NCBI GenBank assembly: GCA_001314905.1
Contig: LJZT01000014.1
Location: forward strand, 1 to 58,944
DNA length: 58,944 bases
From: Phormidium sp. OSCR
GTDB taxonomy: Bacteria; Cyanobacteriota; Cyanobacteriia; Cyanobacteriales; Geitlerinemataceae
Direction: 5' to 3'
The position numbers and the translations under genes are program-made. Positions 43,901-52,414 of this stretch are shown here, in pieces; the first letter of the stretch is position 1; every line of letters begins with the position of its first letter. The notes under the pieces were generated by a model. That model was not told where the DNA came from and searched no databases. It worked only from the letters and a program-made list of their open reading frames with translations.

Positions 43901-46074
43901 ATGACAGCACTGAAGACCAAGAAACAGTAACGGTGAGTTTCCTGCCGGGACTGGCGATTGGACAAGGCGAGGAATATGAAATTGACTCCACCGGAACCCT
44001 CACCATTCCCCTTAGCTTTGGTTGTGATGTTGACGCCAATAACTTTTTCGGCTTAGGGAACACCCCGGAAGGGATCACCTTGGCCAACACCCTCTGTGGT
44101 GCAACCTCCAAGTTCCCCTCCCTGTACTACCTATTTCCCTTGACCGACCATGGCTATCCCGGAAGCGATGCCGATGGACGGGAACAACCCGAGTCCGAAG
44201 CGGACATCGACGAAGACACCTTAGCCGAGGCCGAGGTCCGAGGAATTATGGATCGAGGGGCCGACCTCAACAATGACGGTGATACCACGAATGACGAGAT
44301 TTGGTACATCAGTGACCCCGATGTCCAAACCATCAACAGCGGCATTACCTACAATGCCATCGATGATGCCGCATTAGCGAATTTGGCCATTCGACCCATT
44401 GGCGAAGCCACTAACTTCACCCTCCCCTACCTAGAGTTAACTGGATTGCCCACAGGAGCTTGTGACAACGACGCCAGTGCAGATGACCCCAACCCCAATT
44501 GTCAGCGCAATAACCTCGTCTATAACGGCGTTGAAGATGCCTATTATCGCGTCGCCTTCAAGGATACCGCCTTCTTTGTTGGTCGGGATATGATGAATGC
44601 CCGCACCCTCAACATGGATATGGCACTTTTGTCAGACAACGTGGATGGGGCGCAAAATACCAGCATCAACAGCGATACCTGGCTCCCTGGCGGTGACGAT
44701 AGTGACGACGTGCAAAAAGATGGCGGCATTGTCTATGCCTTCCGCGATGATGCCATGCGCGAAGACGGCATCGAACGAGCCTCAGGCGGGGGCAGTTGTG
44801 ATGATGCCAGTGACATCGGCAATGGTTGCAACAGCAACGTCCTCGATGGCACTGATCCCCCGGTGAACCCGGAAAATGGGATTAGCCCCAAAGCGGTTAA
44901 CTTTGTTCCCGATCCAGATCGCCGCATTCACGGCTTCCGGGTCATCAATGGTCAAACCGTGGAACGTCCCACCGACGGAACCCTCCCCTTTGGCTTAAGC
45001 TTTGTCTCCGATAACCCGACCTTCATTCAAGGGAACTTCAACTGCCATACTCAGAATGGTGACTGTGACAACCCCATCGAGGAATTCAACACGCTTCTCG
45101 GCACCGATTGGGGACCCAACCAGTTCTATGGACGTCGAGGACGTAATGACAACTTTGCGGACCCCGAGAGTGACAATTGGCGTTACAGTGAATTTCTCGT
45201 CGATGCGATCGGTATCCTCTCCGATAACTTCTGCGATGGCAGTCTCGAAGATCCTTTCATTGTCGTCCACGATTCCGGCGGCAACGAAGGTGACCCGGAC
45301 CTTAGCAGTAACCTACAAGCCTTAGAGCGTGGAGGCGACGGCGACGTTTCGGATGTCTATGGATGCGATCAAGCTGAAAACCAACAGATGACCTCTTATC
45401 TGGGCTTGCCACGACCCGATGAAAACGCCAACTTAAGTGACAATAGCCTCTGGTTACGAGAAAATCCGGCCGACCCAGCCTCCCCCATTCGCATCTCGGC
45501 CAATGGTGACCCGATGCTCTTCCGGACTCCTACCCCAGAGGGAGCCTATGACGGCAGCTACTTCGATCTCGATTCCGATTCCAATCGTCCACTCATCAAC
45601 GCTCGTGAACCCCAGCGGGTGAACTCGGTCATCGTCAGTGGCATTACCCCATCCCGTAATGGCCAATCCTATGGTGGACTGCATAACTACCCACGGCTCA
45701 ACGAAGATTGGAACCCCACCCGTAACTTCCGTGACCCCCGAGATCTGGTCATGTCCGGTTCCTTCTTGCAACTGAGCTTTAGTAACTATGCAACGGGTCC
45801 CTATGACCAAAGCGCTTGGGAACCCGGCGATGACCCAGCAGGAACTGATGAAGTCATTGACTACTACTTCGCACCGGAACGGCTTTGGGGGTATGACGTC
45901 GCCTTGCAGTTGGCCCGCGTTGGTCCCGTGTCCTCCCGTTTGATTACCGTCAACCGCGCTCGGAGTGAGTTCTACCGTGAACCCTCTGCCAATGACCCCT
46001 ATATCAAAAACCTGCGTTGTGCCACGACCCCCGATGGGGAGCAAGTTGACCCCCGTGCCACCGACTGCGACTAG
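40945..46074 (+). CDS. hpsA: Hormogonium polysaccharide protein HpsA
   Basis: A 1709-residue exported protein. A basic N-terminus (RRRSERRVAG) leads into a hydrophobic segment (about residues 50-72, FVLPTAVMLLLVLSL...) that looks like a prepilin helix with cleavage after Gly50, though it lacks the Glu at +5. The remaining 1600 residues are Asp/Asn-rich, with DLNGDGTLDN, DFNGDGDDND and LNNDGDTTND loops that resemble calcium-binding repeats. HpsA is associated with secretion of motility polysaccharide in filamentous cyanobacteria, working with type IV pili. It leads the hpsABCD operon. Function is by family and context. Confidence 0.9.
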   Translation: MANPHIWIHIKRWLRNTSKQVYSQFARLVRRLLHRLAPPRRRRSERRVAGFVLPTAVMLLLVLSLVVGAILLRTISRTEQAMLSRRDRVIYNAATPAIDRAKAKLENLFEIDPRLPSGIPAQDLLTDLMRDDDPYTLPDEERIDLNGDGTLDNAWIYQEASGLGDGENNLRVAYSIIWDVPDNQEALADQRERAMRERAEELQVRQGPIASEPRPGCTTGGGGSLIENGWLRDPSSSAILRKNFQIDAFVISDGEDGAVTTLEVQQEREANRGNKWGAWFRNDLEIYPGPEFRWNGAMHTDGSLVVGHNRRTDRTQAYLVSSPDSCIYQASRTTSEITLGLETVTVDGQEQVIYQGELMAGRVVSNASQGGGIFHLWTPPGETPIHHENDPGRVTLVPDNHSVADNRDPEEIILDPIKLFTEDVSKHRGLDLFNTARGGDWEQFPRSESEEENDRRVFNETSERPFIDDFYRADDRFGPKPVYGGDDDLQLIQEDDNGETVGLGVRVGEPIASGASGEVQDKLLQLSAPGSGDSRELGLDGYWERRAWREGLRVIVGQRLELGNDPFAGTTQVDNDPNSPQQIADDGRVDRDRRAHEYLQHRTLRDNLAAAQTTAIYHYSQDEGDVDQAPAAAILSTVHPGTAETLKRAAIFEQPKIPFGVTGDAATLFNGATFGDDPDELLVDFFTGRGTNGWELNLDDLDILNTDVQNAMENLANLAGDPDGAFPALQEANQIHPNPAITEWGNFSNLRRTLDPSENLDSLADYSNKYNAALTLGALAYNVSYLSALDYSTVSDQLTALGDRLDQLRDGDPDNGEVLFFPSEDLDDIPDDYNYSDEDGTAIDEEQDFNGDGDDNDDVASLIIIAGDGWPDAGDAVVRMTPSPEAYIEALKYTDTSVDSYDTEELQELARLVYLKEQVKRDREFGFLPSPTGKDAYQSDISFNVAGFGDLDFTDADIEDDILALTADICGEDAPLDDCLEVIDIDDSTEDQETVTVSFLPGLAIGQGEEYEIDSTGTLTIPLSFGCDVDANNFFGLGNTPEGITLANTLCGATSKFPSLYYLFPLTDHGYPGSDADGREQPESEADIDEDTLAEAEVRGIMDRGADLNNDGDTTNDEIWYISDPDVQTINSGITYNAIDDAALANLAIRPIGEATNFTLPYLELTGLPTGACDNDASADDPNPNCQRNNLVYNGVEDAYYRVAFKDTAFFVGRDMMNARTLNMDMALLSDNVDGAQNTSINSDTWLPGGDDSDDVQKDGGIVYAFRDDAMREDGIERASGGGSCDDASDIGNGCNSNVLDGTDPPVNPENGISPKAVNFVPDPDRRIHGFRVINGQTVERPTDGTLPFGLSFVSDNPTFIQGNFNCHTQNGDCDNPIEEFNTLLGTDWGPNQFYGRRGRNDNFADPESDNWRYSEFLVDAIGILSDNFCDGSLEDPFIVVHDSGGNEGDPDLSSNLQALERGGDGDVSDVYGCDQAENQQMTSYLGLPRPDENANLSDNSLWLRENPADPASPIRISANGDPMLFRTPTPEGAYDGSYFDLDSDSNRPLINAREPQRVNSVIVSGITPSRNGQSYGGLHNYPRLNEDWNPTRNFRDPRDLVMSGSFLQLSFSNYATGPYDQSAWEPGDDPAGTDEVIDYYFAPERLWGYDVALQLARVGPVSSRLITVNRARSEFYREPSANDPYIKNLRCATTPDGEQVDPRATDCD

Positions 46075-46162
46075 CCTGTAACCCACTCACATTACACCTC
46101 TACCCACTCTGTTGACGCCAGCAACCGGGGGAGTTGACCCTCCCCCTCCAGCCCATACCACC

Positions 46163-46900
46163 ATGTATAAGCCCAATCTGTTTCCACTCCGGCGTTTTCT
46201 CACCGCCTCTAAAGACCCAACCCACCCAGGTCGTCACTCAGACCGAGGACTGACCCTAATTGAAGGGTTAGTGGCAATCCTCGTTGTCTCAGCGGTGACG
46301 ACGGCCATTACCCCCATGATTTTCTTGTCCGTGGCAACTCGGATTCAAAATCGGCGGGCCGAACAGGCGATTCAACTGGCCCACGGACAGATTGATGAGG
46401 TTCGGGTCTTACTTGAGAGAGGCGTCGGGGATGAGGAGGAGATTGCTCAACTTCCCCGGTTAGTGGAAGGAGATATTACCGCTCGCGAGGTGGGGCCACC
46501 GGACAGTGAGTTTAACCGACTGCTATCAACAAACTTTGACTGTTCTCAGCCTTTTGAGCTGGGCAGTGTATCGGAAGACCAAGCGTTCCGGGTCGATGTT
46601 AATGGTGATTGTGAGACGGACTTTTTTGTACAAACCTTTCGCACCCGAGAAATCACCGCTAACCGCAGTGGTGTTGATGTGCCAATTGTCTTTCAAATGG
46701 GTGTGCGAGTGTACTATCGCAATGCTGAGTTCGACAGATTAGAAACGGAAGAGGCATCATTGGTGATGACCAGTGGCGAAGGACAGCAAACAACACGTCC
46801 TCTGGCAACCCTCTATACGGTCATGAGCCAGGGAGATACAGGCATCTCTCTGCAGAGCTATCAATGTTTCGTCGACCCAAGTCAGGAGGGTTGTAATTAG
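46163..46900 (+). CDS. hpsB: Pseudopilin HpsB
   Basis: The start is the ATG at 46163; an in-frame TTG upstream gives a Pro-rich tail that looks non-native. A class III signal is present: RHSDRG / LTLIEGLVAILVVSAV, cleaved after Gly29 with Glu at +5. The mature domain is 215 residues with a Cys-containing end (YQCFVDPSQEGC). This is the GspI/GspJ-like minor pseudopilin of the hormogonium polysaccharide system. It follows hpsA by 88 bp and carries the usual order A-B-C-D. Confidence 0.85.
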   Translation: MYKPNLFPLRRFLTASKDPTHPGRHSDRGLTLIEGLVAILVVSAVTTAITPMIFLSVATRIQNRRAEQAIQLAHGQIDEVRVLLERGVGDEEEIAQLPRLVEGDITAREVGPPDSEFNRLLSTNFDCSQPFELGSVSEDQAFRVDVNGDCETDFFVQTFRTREITANRSGVDVPIVFQMGVRVYYRNAEFDRLETEEASLVMTSGEGQQTTRPLATLYTVMSQGDTGISLQSYQCFVDPSQEGCN

Positions 46901-46908
46901 TGGGGTTA

Positions 46909-46932
46909 AAGGGGAGCTTCAAGGGGAGCTTC
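46909..46932. repeat. 12-bp tandem duplication after hpsB
   Basis: AAGGGGAGCTTC occurs twice in succession, 8 bp after the hpsB stop. Confidence 0.7.
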
Positions 46933-47009
46933 AAAAAGAATTAAAGGGTCTATGAACCCGGTGTTACAAGAGCTTAGAGAGTCGTCAATTTAGCTGGAGA
47001 GACAAAACA

Positions 47010-48065
47010 ATGGGTATCAGTCAAGGAATTTATAGATATGTTAGTCGCCGTGTTAGCCGCCATCGGCCCTCTGGGGGAACGCCGAGGCTAAATCCTGCCA
47101 ACAACTCGGGATTTACGCTCACGGAAATTCTCGTGTCCATGATTATTGCCGGACTGGTGATGTCAGGGTTATTAGGGCTGATGGTGGAACTCTTGACCTC
47201 GGATGCTCGGGAAACAGCACGCACGGAAACTCAGCGTGAGATGCAAATGGCCCTAGATTATATTAGTTCAGATATCCGCGAGTCGGTTTATGTTTATGAT
47301 GGTGATTGTATGGATGGCGAGACGGACTCCTGTGATGGCTTTGTTAATGCAATTAGCCGTGACAATAGTGTTCCCGTATTGGCATTTTGGAAGTTGGAAG
47401 ATCTACCGAAAGCGGTTGTAGACAACCACTGTAGTGGTGGTGGACAAGCACCATTGGATGTCCCCTGTTTGTCGGGACGCAGTTACAGTTTAATCGTGTA
47501 CTACTTGACTCGAAATGAGGAAAATGATGCTACTTGGTCAGGGTTAGGACGTTTGCAACGCGCAAGACTGGCAACCTTTACCAGTCAAGGTGGACCAAAC
47601 TTTACACCTCCGTATGCTCCTGTTGAAGAAGGCTCAGGAGACAAACCCTCGACGTTCCAAAAGTGGCAGCCTGATAATATGAGTGCCTTTCAAGTGACGA
47701 CATTAGTGGATTTTGTAGATAGTCGTCCCTTGGATGAAATTGGTCGGAGTCAGGGTACAGATGAACCCAGTGTTGGATGTCCGGATGGCCATATCATTAC
47801 CCCCAGTGATGACACCTTAAATGCCAATGGTTTTGGTGAAGTGCGCAATTTTTATGCTTGCATTCGCGATGATAGTATTCCTGCCGATGATGATGATGAT
47901 GAAAATGCAACGTCACAAACTTTTAACCAGAAGGTGATTTTGTTTCTGCGGGGCAATGCTGCCGGTAAACCGGGGATTCGTGATGCTAACATCGGCTTTA
48001 TGCCAGCGATTCAAACCCAGGTTCTTAACCGCAGTGTGCGCGAGAAAACGCCACGAAACTTTTAA
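47010..48065 (+). CDS. hpsC: Pseudopilin HpsC
   Basis: A 351-residue protein with a class III prepilin signal, PANNSG / FTLTEILVSMIIAGLVMSG (cleavage after Gly34, Glu at +5). GGAGAG lies shortly before the ATG. The mature domain is larger than usual for a minor pilin and holds several Cys residues (CMDGETDSC, CSGGGQAPLDVPC), which suggests disulfides in the periplasmic part. By order it is the third hps gene, a GspJ-like pseudopilin. Confidence 0.85.
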   Translation: MGISQGIYRYVSRRVSRHRPSGGTPRLNPANNSGFTLTEILVSMIIAGLVMSGLLGLMVELLTSDARETARTETQREMQMALDYISSDIRESVYVYDGDCMDGETDSCDGFVNAISRDNSVPVLAFWKLEDLPKAVVDNHCSGGGQAPLDVPCLSGRSYSLIVYYLTRNEENDATWSGLGRLQRARLATFTSQGGPNFTPPYAPVEEGSGDKPSTFQKWQPDNMSAFQVTTLVDFVDSRPLDEIGRSQGTDEPSVGCPDGHIITPSDDTLNANGFGEVRNFYACIRDDSIPADDDDDENATSQTFNQKVILFLRGNAAGKPGIRDANIGFMPAIQTQVLNRSVREKTPRNF

Positions 48066-48163
48066 GCACGGGTCAGGAAGGAACCATGATATCACTCTCA
48101 AATGGATGGTCTGGTTCCCGGAGTTCTGTTCAATTGTGATGATTCTAGGAGACTCTAAAGTTT

Positions 48164-48763
48164 ATGACGACGTTACGGCTTAAACCACACCATCTACGGG
48201 AGCGTTCTCCGACTGATCGCCCTTTTAATTCCGGTTTCACCACCATTGAGGTGTTAGTGGTGATTGTGATGATTGGCATTTTAGGGGCGATCGCCGCCCC
48301 CAGTTGGCTCTCGTTCGTCAACGGCCAGCGAGTCAAAAACACCGCCGACGCCGCCCTGCAAACCATGCGCCGCGCCCAGTCTCGCGCCAGTACTGAGAAC
48401 CGCGCCTGGGAAGCCAGTTTTCGTATCGATGAAGACCAAGGGGTTCAAGGGTCAGCTCATCCCTATCGTGGTAATCCTTCCTGGACGACCCTTTCCCCAG
48501 AAGCAGGCAACCTCGTAACCTTAGATGAGGGGAGAACCACTCTGCCTCAAGATTGCGATCATGGAGAGTACTGCATTCGCTTTGAAGACCGAGGCATTGT
48601 CTCGGATGATTCTTACGAGCATGCCGACTTTGAGGATGATGATTCGGGGATGATTGGCCGTATTGCCTTTACTGACGTTGAGGGGGGCAATAACCCGAAC
48701 CGACGTTGCGTGATTATCGCCACTATTCTCGGGTCCATTCGCGGCGATCGCTGCGAGGATTAA
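48164..48763 (+). CDS. hpsD: Pseudopilin HpsD (GspH/FimT type)
   Basis: A 199-residue protein with prepilin signal FNSG / FTTIEVLVVIVMIGILGAIAAPSW (cleavage after Gly24, Glu at +5). The segment IGILGAIAAPSWLSFVNGQR is the GspH/FimT pattern. AGGAG precedes the ATG by about 12 bp. It closes the hpsABCD set; the glycosyltransferase genes that often follow (hpsE-G) are not here. A tRNA gene on the opposite strand comes next. Confidence 0.85.
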   Translation: MTTLRLKPHHLRERSPTDRPFNSGFTTIEVLVVIVMIGILGAIAAPSWLSFVNGQRVKNTADAALQTMRRAQSRASTENRAWEASFRIDEDQGVQGSAHPYRGNPSWTTLSPEAGNLVTLDEGRTTLPQDCDHGEYCIRFEDRGIVSDDSYEHADFEDDDSGMIGRIAFTDVEGGNNPNRRCVIIATILGSIRGDRCED

Positions 48764-48804
48764 GCCCCAGTGAGATGATGGATAGTTTGTGAAAAACTCA
48801 GGAA

Positions 48805-48876
48805 AGCGGGCGACCGGACTCGAACCGGCGACGTTCAGCTTGGGAAGCTGACATTCTACCACTGAATTACGCCCGC
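48805..48876 (-). tRNA. trnG-CCC: tRNA-Gly (anticodon CCC)
   Basis: The minus strand reads GCGGGCG...CGCCCGC as acceptor stem, D-arm text ATTCAGTGGTAGAAT, anticodon stem TCAGC/GCTGA with loop TTCCCAA (anticodon CCC), and T-arm GCCGGTTCGAGTCCGGT. The discriminator is T and CCA is not encoded. It reads GGG codons. Confidence 0.96.
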
Positions 48877-49000
48877 GTTAGCTAGTCCAAGACTGCAAAG
48901 GACTGCATTAATTGCTTATCCTAACATATCTGGGACTAGCGACAAGGTTTTTTTGCCTCAACTTCAGCTAACTTGATCGGACTGACTGAAGCAGCCTAAC

Positions 49001-50686
49001 TTAAGCGGACACGGCCTCAGCTTGAGAGCGGCGACTCTGAGGAATGGCATAATCGGGGATACAATTCTCCTCCATATACTGGCGATATTCCCCAGCCTGG
49101 CGATCGCAGTCCTCAGCAGACCAGCCACAATAGCGCTGCAACACCTCCGACAGCACCGCCAAGGTCTGCAAGCCATAACAACTCTGCATGGCGATGGTAG
49201 TGCGTCGCCGTAGAATATCGGCCATGTGATAGGCATATTCCGATCGCACCCCATAGACAATCTGAGCGCGAATATCCGGCAACTCCGGTGTAATGGAAGC
49301 GGCCAGTTCCGGATGCTCATCAATCAGGGCCAACACTCCCGCCGCTAGACGGCCATAGCTGTCGAGCAGATGATAGAGCGTCTCCACCGAGAGGCGATCG
49401 CGATAACGGTCTACCAACTCTCCCACCAAGGGGTCATTGGGCAAAATCGCCCCAGGAAACGGACGATGAATCGTCGGACAAGCCGGCGCCGGTGTCTTCC
49501 ACTTCTTATAGACCAAATCCACAATTTCCTGGCCCACATGGCGGAACGTGGTCAACTTCCCGCCAATTAACGAAATCAGATTACTCACCCCGTCCGAGCG
49601 ATGATCAAAGAGAATATGCTTACGAGTAATACTCCCGGCAGACTTCTTATCCACATAGGGAAGTGGCCGCACCCCAGAATAGGTGAACTTAATACTCTCG
49701 CGGGTTAACTGGCCACTGGGGATGATATTATTCGTTTCCGTCAGCAGATAATCAATCTCCTCATCATCGGCCTTGACGCGATCCAAACTGCCCTCATAAG
49801 GCAAATCCGTCGTCCCAATCAACACCATCCCCAACCAAGGCACAATAAAGAAGGGCCGGCCATCGGTTTTCGCTTCCACATAGAGCGCACTGTCCGGCGC
49901 ACCAGGGAAGCGATCAACAATAATATGAGACCCCTTGGTTCCGCCAATTTTACGGGTTTTGCCAATCGGCTCTGGGGCGCCATCCTTCAACACGCGATCG
50001 ACCCAGGGACCGGAGGTGTTAATCACCATCGCCTTGGCGCTACCCTTGACCTCTAGGGTTTTCCCCGTCAACTGATCCCGACAGGTCAAATGAGTGATGC
50101 GATCGCCCTGACGGTGTAACCCCGTCACCTCCACATAGTTCAAATTCGTCGCTCCCGCCGCTTCCGCATCGAGAATCGTCTCCAAACACATCCGTTCGGC
50201 GCGAGAAGCCTGAGCATCATAATACTGCGCTCCGCCATTCAAATTCTCAGGATCTAAGCCCCGAAAATGCTGCATAAACTTCCGCTTCGGTAGCATCCGA
50301 TGGGGCAACAGCGTCTTATCAAAACTAAAAATATCATAGAGAATCATCCCGGCCCAGATTTTCCAATAGGGGCGCGATCGCTTCCCATAGACCGGAACCG
50401 TTAACATCAATGGATTCACTAAATGGGGAGCATTTCTCAGCAATAACTCTCGTTCGTGGAGCGACTCCCGCACCAGAGGAAACTCAAAATACTCTAAATA
50501 GCGTAAGCCGCCATGAACCAAGCGCGTTGACCAGCTCGATGTTCCACTGGCAAAATCACTTTTCTCCAGAAGAATCGGTTTCAATCCTCGTAACGCCGCA
50601 TCTCGCGCAACCGCAGCGCCATTGACCCCACCGCCAATAATAATAAGGTCGTAGCTTTGAGACTCGACGTGATCCAGATTTCGCAT
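49001..50686 (-). CDS. glpD: FAD-dependent glycerol-3-phosphate dehydrogenase
   Basis: A 561-residue GlpD. The FAD-binding N-terminus is SYDLIIIGGGVNGAAVARDAALRG, followed by SGTSSWSTRLVHGGLRYLE (flavin contact), NTSGPWVD and the GTTDLPYEG segment. The C-terminal GlpA/GlpD domain (EYAYHMADILRRRTTIAM) is intact. It oxidises glycerol-3-phosphate to dihydroxyacetone phosphate at the membrane, passing electrons to quinone. In salt-adapted cyanobacteria it lies with ggpS and handles glycerol-3-phosphate, the acceptor for glucosylglycerol synthesis. It is downstream of ggpS, 116 bp away, on the same strand. Confidence 0.95.
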   Translation of the reverse strand: MRNLDHVESQSYDLIIIGGGVNGAAVARDAALRGLKPILLEKSDFASGTSSWSTRLVHGGLRYLEYFEFPLVRESLHERELLLRNAPHLVNPLMLTVPVYGKRSRPYWKIWAGMILYDIFSFDKTLLPHRMLPKRKFMQHFRGLDPENLNGGAQYYDAQASRAERMCLETILDAEAAGATNLNYVEVTGLHRQGDRITHLTCRDQLTGKTLEVKGSAKAMVINTSGPWVDRVLKDGAPEPIGKTRKIGGTKGSHIIVDRFPGAPDSALYVEAKTDGRPFFIVPWLGMVLIGTTDLPYEGSLDRVKADDEEIDYLLTETNNIIPSGQLTRESIKFTYSGVRPLPYVDKKSAGSITRKHILFDHRSDGVSNLISLIGGKLTTFRHVGQEIVDLVYKKWKTPAPACPTIHRPFPGAILPNDPLVGELVDRYRDRLSVETLYHLLDSYGRLAAGVLALIDEHPELAASITPELPDIRAQIVYGVRSEYAYHMADILRRRTTIAMQSCYGLQTLAVLSEVLQRYCGWSAEDCDRQAGEYRQYMEENCIPDYAIPQSRRSQAEAVSA

Positions 50687-50695
50687 AATCCTTAA

Positions 50696-50764
50696 CAGTT
50701 GACAGTTGACCGTTGAGCGTCAATCGTGAACCCTTAATAATCGGTAGGCGGGCCGAGCCCGCCT
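50696..50764. repeat. Heptamer tract and hairpin between ggpS and glpD
   Basis: CAGTTGA, CAGTTGA, CCGTTGA and a degenerate copy stand at 50696-50723. Further on, AGGCGGGC (50746-50753) and GCCCGCCT (50757-50764) form a perfect 8-bp stem with a 3-base loop. No T-run follows on the minus strand, so it may stabilise or attenuate rather than terminate. Confidence 0.6.
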
Positions 50765-50802
50765 AATCTCTTAACAGTCCACGATCAACACTTCACTCCT
50801 TC

Positions 50803-52332
50803 CTATGCCGTGACCGGTTTCTTATCACCCATAGACTGAGGTTCAATCTTCTCGAAGATATCAAACAAACGATCCGCCCAATATTTCACATCATACTGAG
50901 TGACCGTGTCATACATCTTCGCCATGCGCTGAGCTTTGTCCTCATCTGATAGGCTTAAAGCCCGGTCAATCGCCTCATCCATCCGGTCTATCGAGTAGGG
51001 GTTCGTCTGAATCGCTTCAGGCATTTCCACCGCCGCCCCGACAAACTCAGACAGGATCAACGCCCCGTCCTTGCCCTCATGAGCAACAACATACTCCTTA
51101 GCGACCAAGTTCAACCCATCCCGTAGAGGAGTAGTCCAACAAATATCAGCCGCCTTGTAGTAGGCAATCAGATCCGTAAAGGGAATCGGCTGAGTGAACA
51201 GCAGAATCGGCGTCCACCCTAATCGAGCATAACGTCCATTGATTTTCCCTGCCAGTTGCTCAATCTGCTGCTGTGCCGTGCGATAGACGCGCATCCCGGC
51301 AGCCGCTTGCACACAGGTCATGACCAAATTGATTTTTCCGTGCAAATCGGGCCGGCGTTCGAGTAGGCGGCCATAGCATTCGAGCAATTCCCGGTTCCCT
51401 TTCACATAGTCCACCCGTCCGGCAGCAATAGCGAGAGTGCGGCCCTGCAATTCCTCCTTGATATCGGCAATCCGCTGTTGAGTTTCGGGTTTGCCGAGGG
51501 TATTGAGGATATGTTCAGGGTTAGTTCCCACGGGGAAGGCATCGACGTTCACCAGTTGCCCTTTATAGTTCAACTGAGTCACCATTTCCGGTTCCGCCAG
51601 GGCTGTACCGCAGGGAGTAATATGCTCGGGGATCGCTTCTGTCTTGACGACATCCACCTCAAAGAGGCTACGAGCCACATTGACAAAGTTCTCCGAGTAG
51701 CGAGGGATATGGAAGCCCACCACATCGCAACAGAGGAGACTTTCGATAATCGCCTCACGCCAGGGCAGAATATTGAAGATATCCACCGAGGGGAAGGGGG
51801 TATGGTGGAAGAAGGCGATACGGGCATCGGGTTTGAGTTCCCGAATGTATTTGGGGGCTAACCAGAGGTTATAGTCATGCACCCAAATCAGTGCATCTTC
51901 GGCGGCTTCAGCACAGGCGGCTTCGGCGAATTTCTTGTTGATGGCCTTGAAGTTTTCCCAATCTGAGGACTCGTAGGTGAAGTGATAGGGGAACGAGTGC
52001 AAGATGGGCCAGAAGGCCTCTTTACTGGTGATGTGATAGAAGTGCTTGACTTCATCAGCTGACAGGGGAATCCGGGCCACATCGTAGTTGCTGCCCTCGA
52101 TTTCCACCCGTTCCTGGAATTTGTTGCGTTGTTTGGCGGTAACTTGCTTCCAGGCAATCCAGGTTCCTTTCTCGACGTTATCGAAGAAGCCTTTGAGGGT
52201 TGGCACAATCCCATTGGGACTTTTTTTGTCGAGATAATGGGTTACGCCGTTTTCATCAACCACCTCATCGTAGGGTTCGCGGTGGTAGAGAATGACTAAG
52301 GAAGATTTCATAATGTCTTGACTGTTACTCAT
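50803..52332 (-). CDS. ggpS: Glucosylglycerol-phosphate synthase
   Basis: A 509-residue GT20 (trehalose-6-phosphate synthase family) enzyme. The N-terminal SSLVILYHREPYDEV and SPNGIVPTLKGFFDNV are the text I know for cyanobacterial GgpS rather than OtsA. Other family sites: VHDYNLWLAPKYIRE, FFHHTPFPS, GRVDYVKGNRELL and TPLRDGLNLVAKEYV. It joins ADP-glucose and glycerol-3-phosphate to give glucosylglycerol phosphate, the precursor of the main compatible solute of moderately halotolerant cyanobacteria. The internal ATG at 52311 (MKSSLVIL) is an alternative start. The gene for a HAD phosphatase lies upstream and glpD downstream. Confidence 0.93.
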   Translation of the reverse strand: MSNSQDIMKSSLVILYHREPYDEVVDENGVTHYLDKKSPNGIVPTLKGFFDNVEKGTWIAWKQVTAKQRNKFQERVEIEGSNYDVARIPLSADEVKHFYHITSKEAFWPILHSFPYHFTYESSDWENFKAINKKFAEAACAEAAEDALIWVHDYNLWLAPKYIRELKPDARIAFFHHTPFPSVDIFNILPWREAIIESLLCCDVVGFHIPRYSENFVNVARSLFEVDVVKTEAIPEHITPCGTALAEPEMVTQLNYKGQLVNVDAFPVGTNPEHILNTLGKPETQQRIADIKEELQGRTLAIAAGRVDYVKGNRELLECYGRLLERRPDLHGKINLVMTCVQAAAGMRVYRTAQQQIEQLAGKINGRYARLGWTPILLFTQPIPFTDLIAYYKAADICWTTPLRDGLNLVAKEYVVAHEGKDGALILSEFVGAAVEMPEAIQTNPYSIDRMDEAIDRALSLSDEDKAQRMAKMYDTVTQYDVKYWADRLFDIFEKIEPQSMGDKKPVTA

Positions 52333-52366
52333 GGTTGTTGTCTAGTTAGCGCTCGACAGAGACCTT

Positions 52367-52414
52367 GGCTTAGAAGGCGGCTTAGAAGGCGGCTTAGAAG
52401 GCGGCTTAGAAGGC
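52367..52414. repeat. Four tandem 12-bp units across a stop codon
   Basis: GGCTTAGAAGGC is repeated four times. On the minus strand each copy reads GCC TTC TAA GCC, so the last residues and stop of the HAD gene are duplicated into the spacer before ggpS. Confidence 0.8.

Noticed and set aside
45454-46086. 210-residue minus-strand ORF within hpsA
   Set aside because: It is an antisense shadow of the Asp/Asn-rich hpsA sequence with no family motif.
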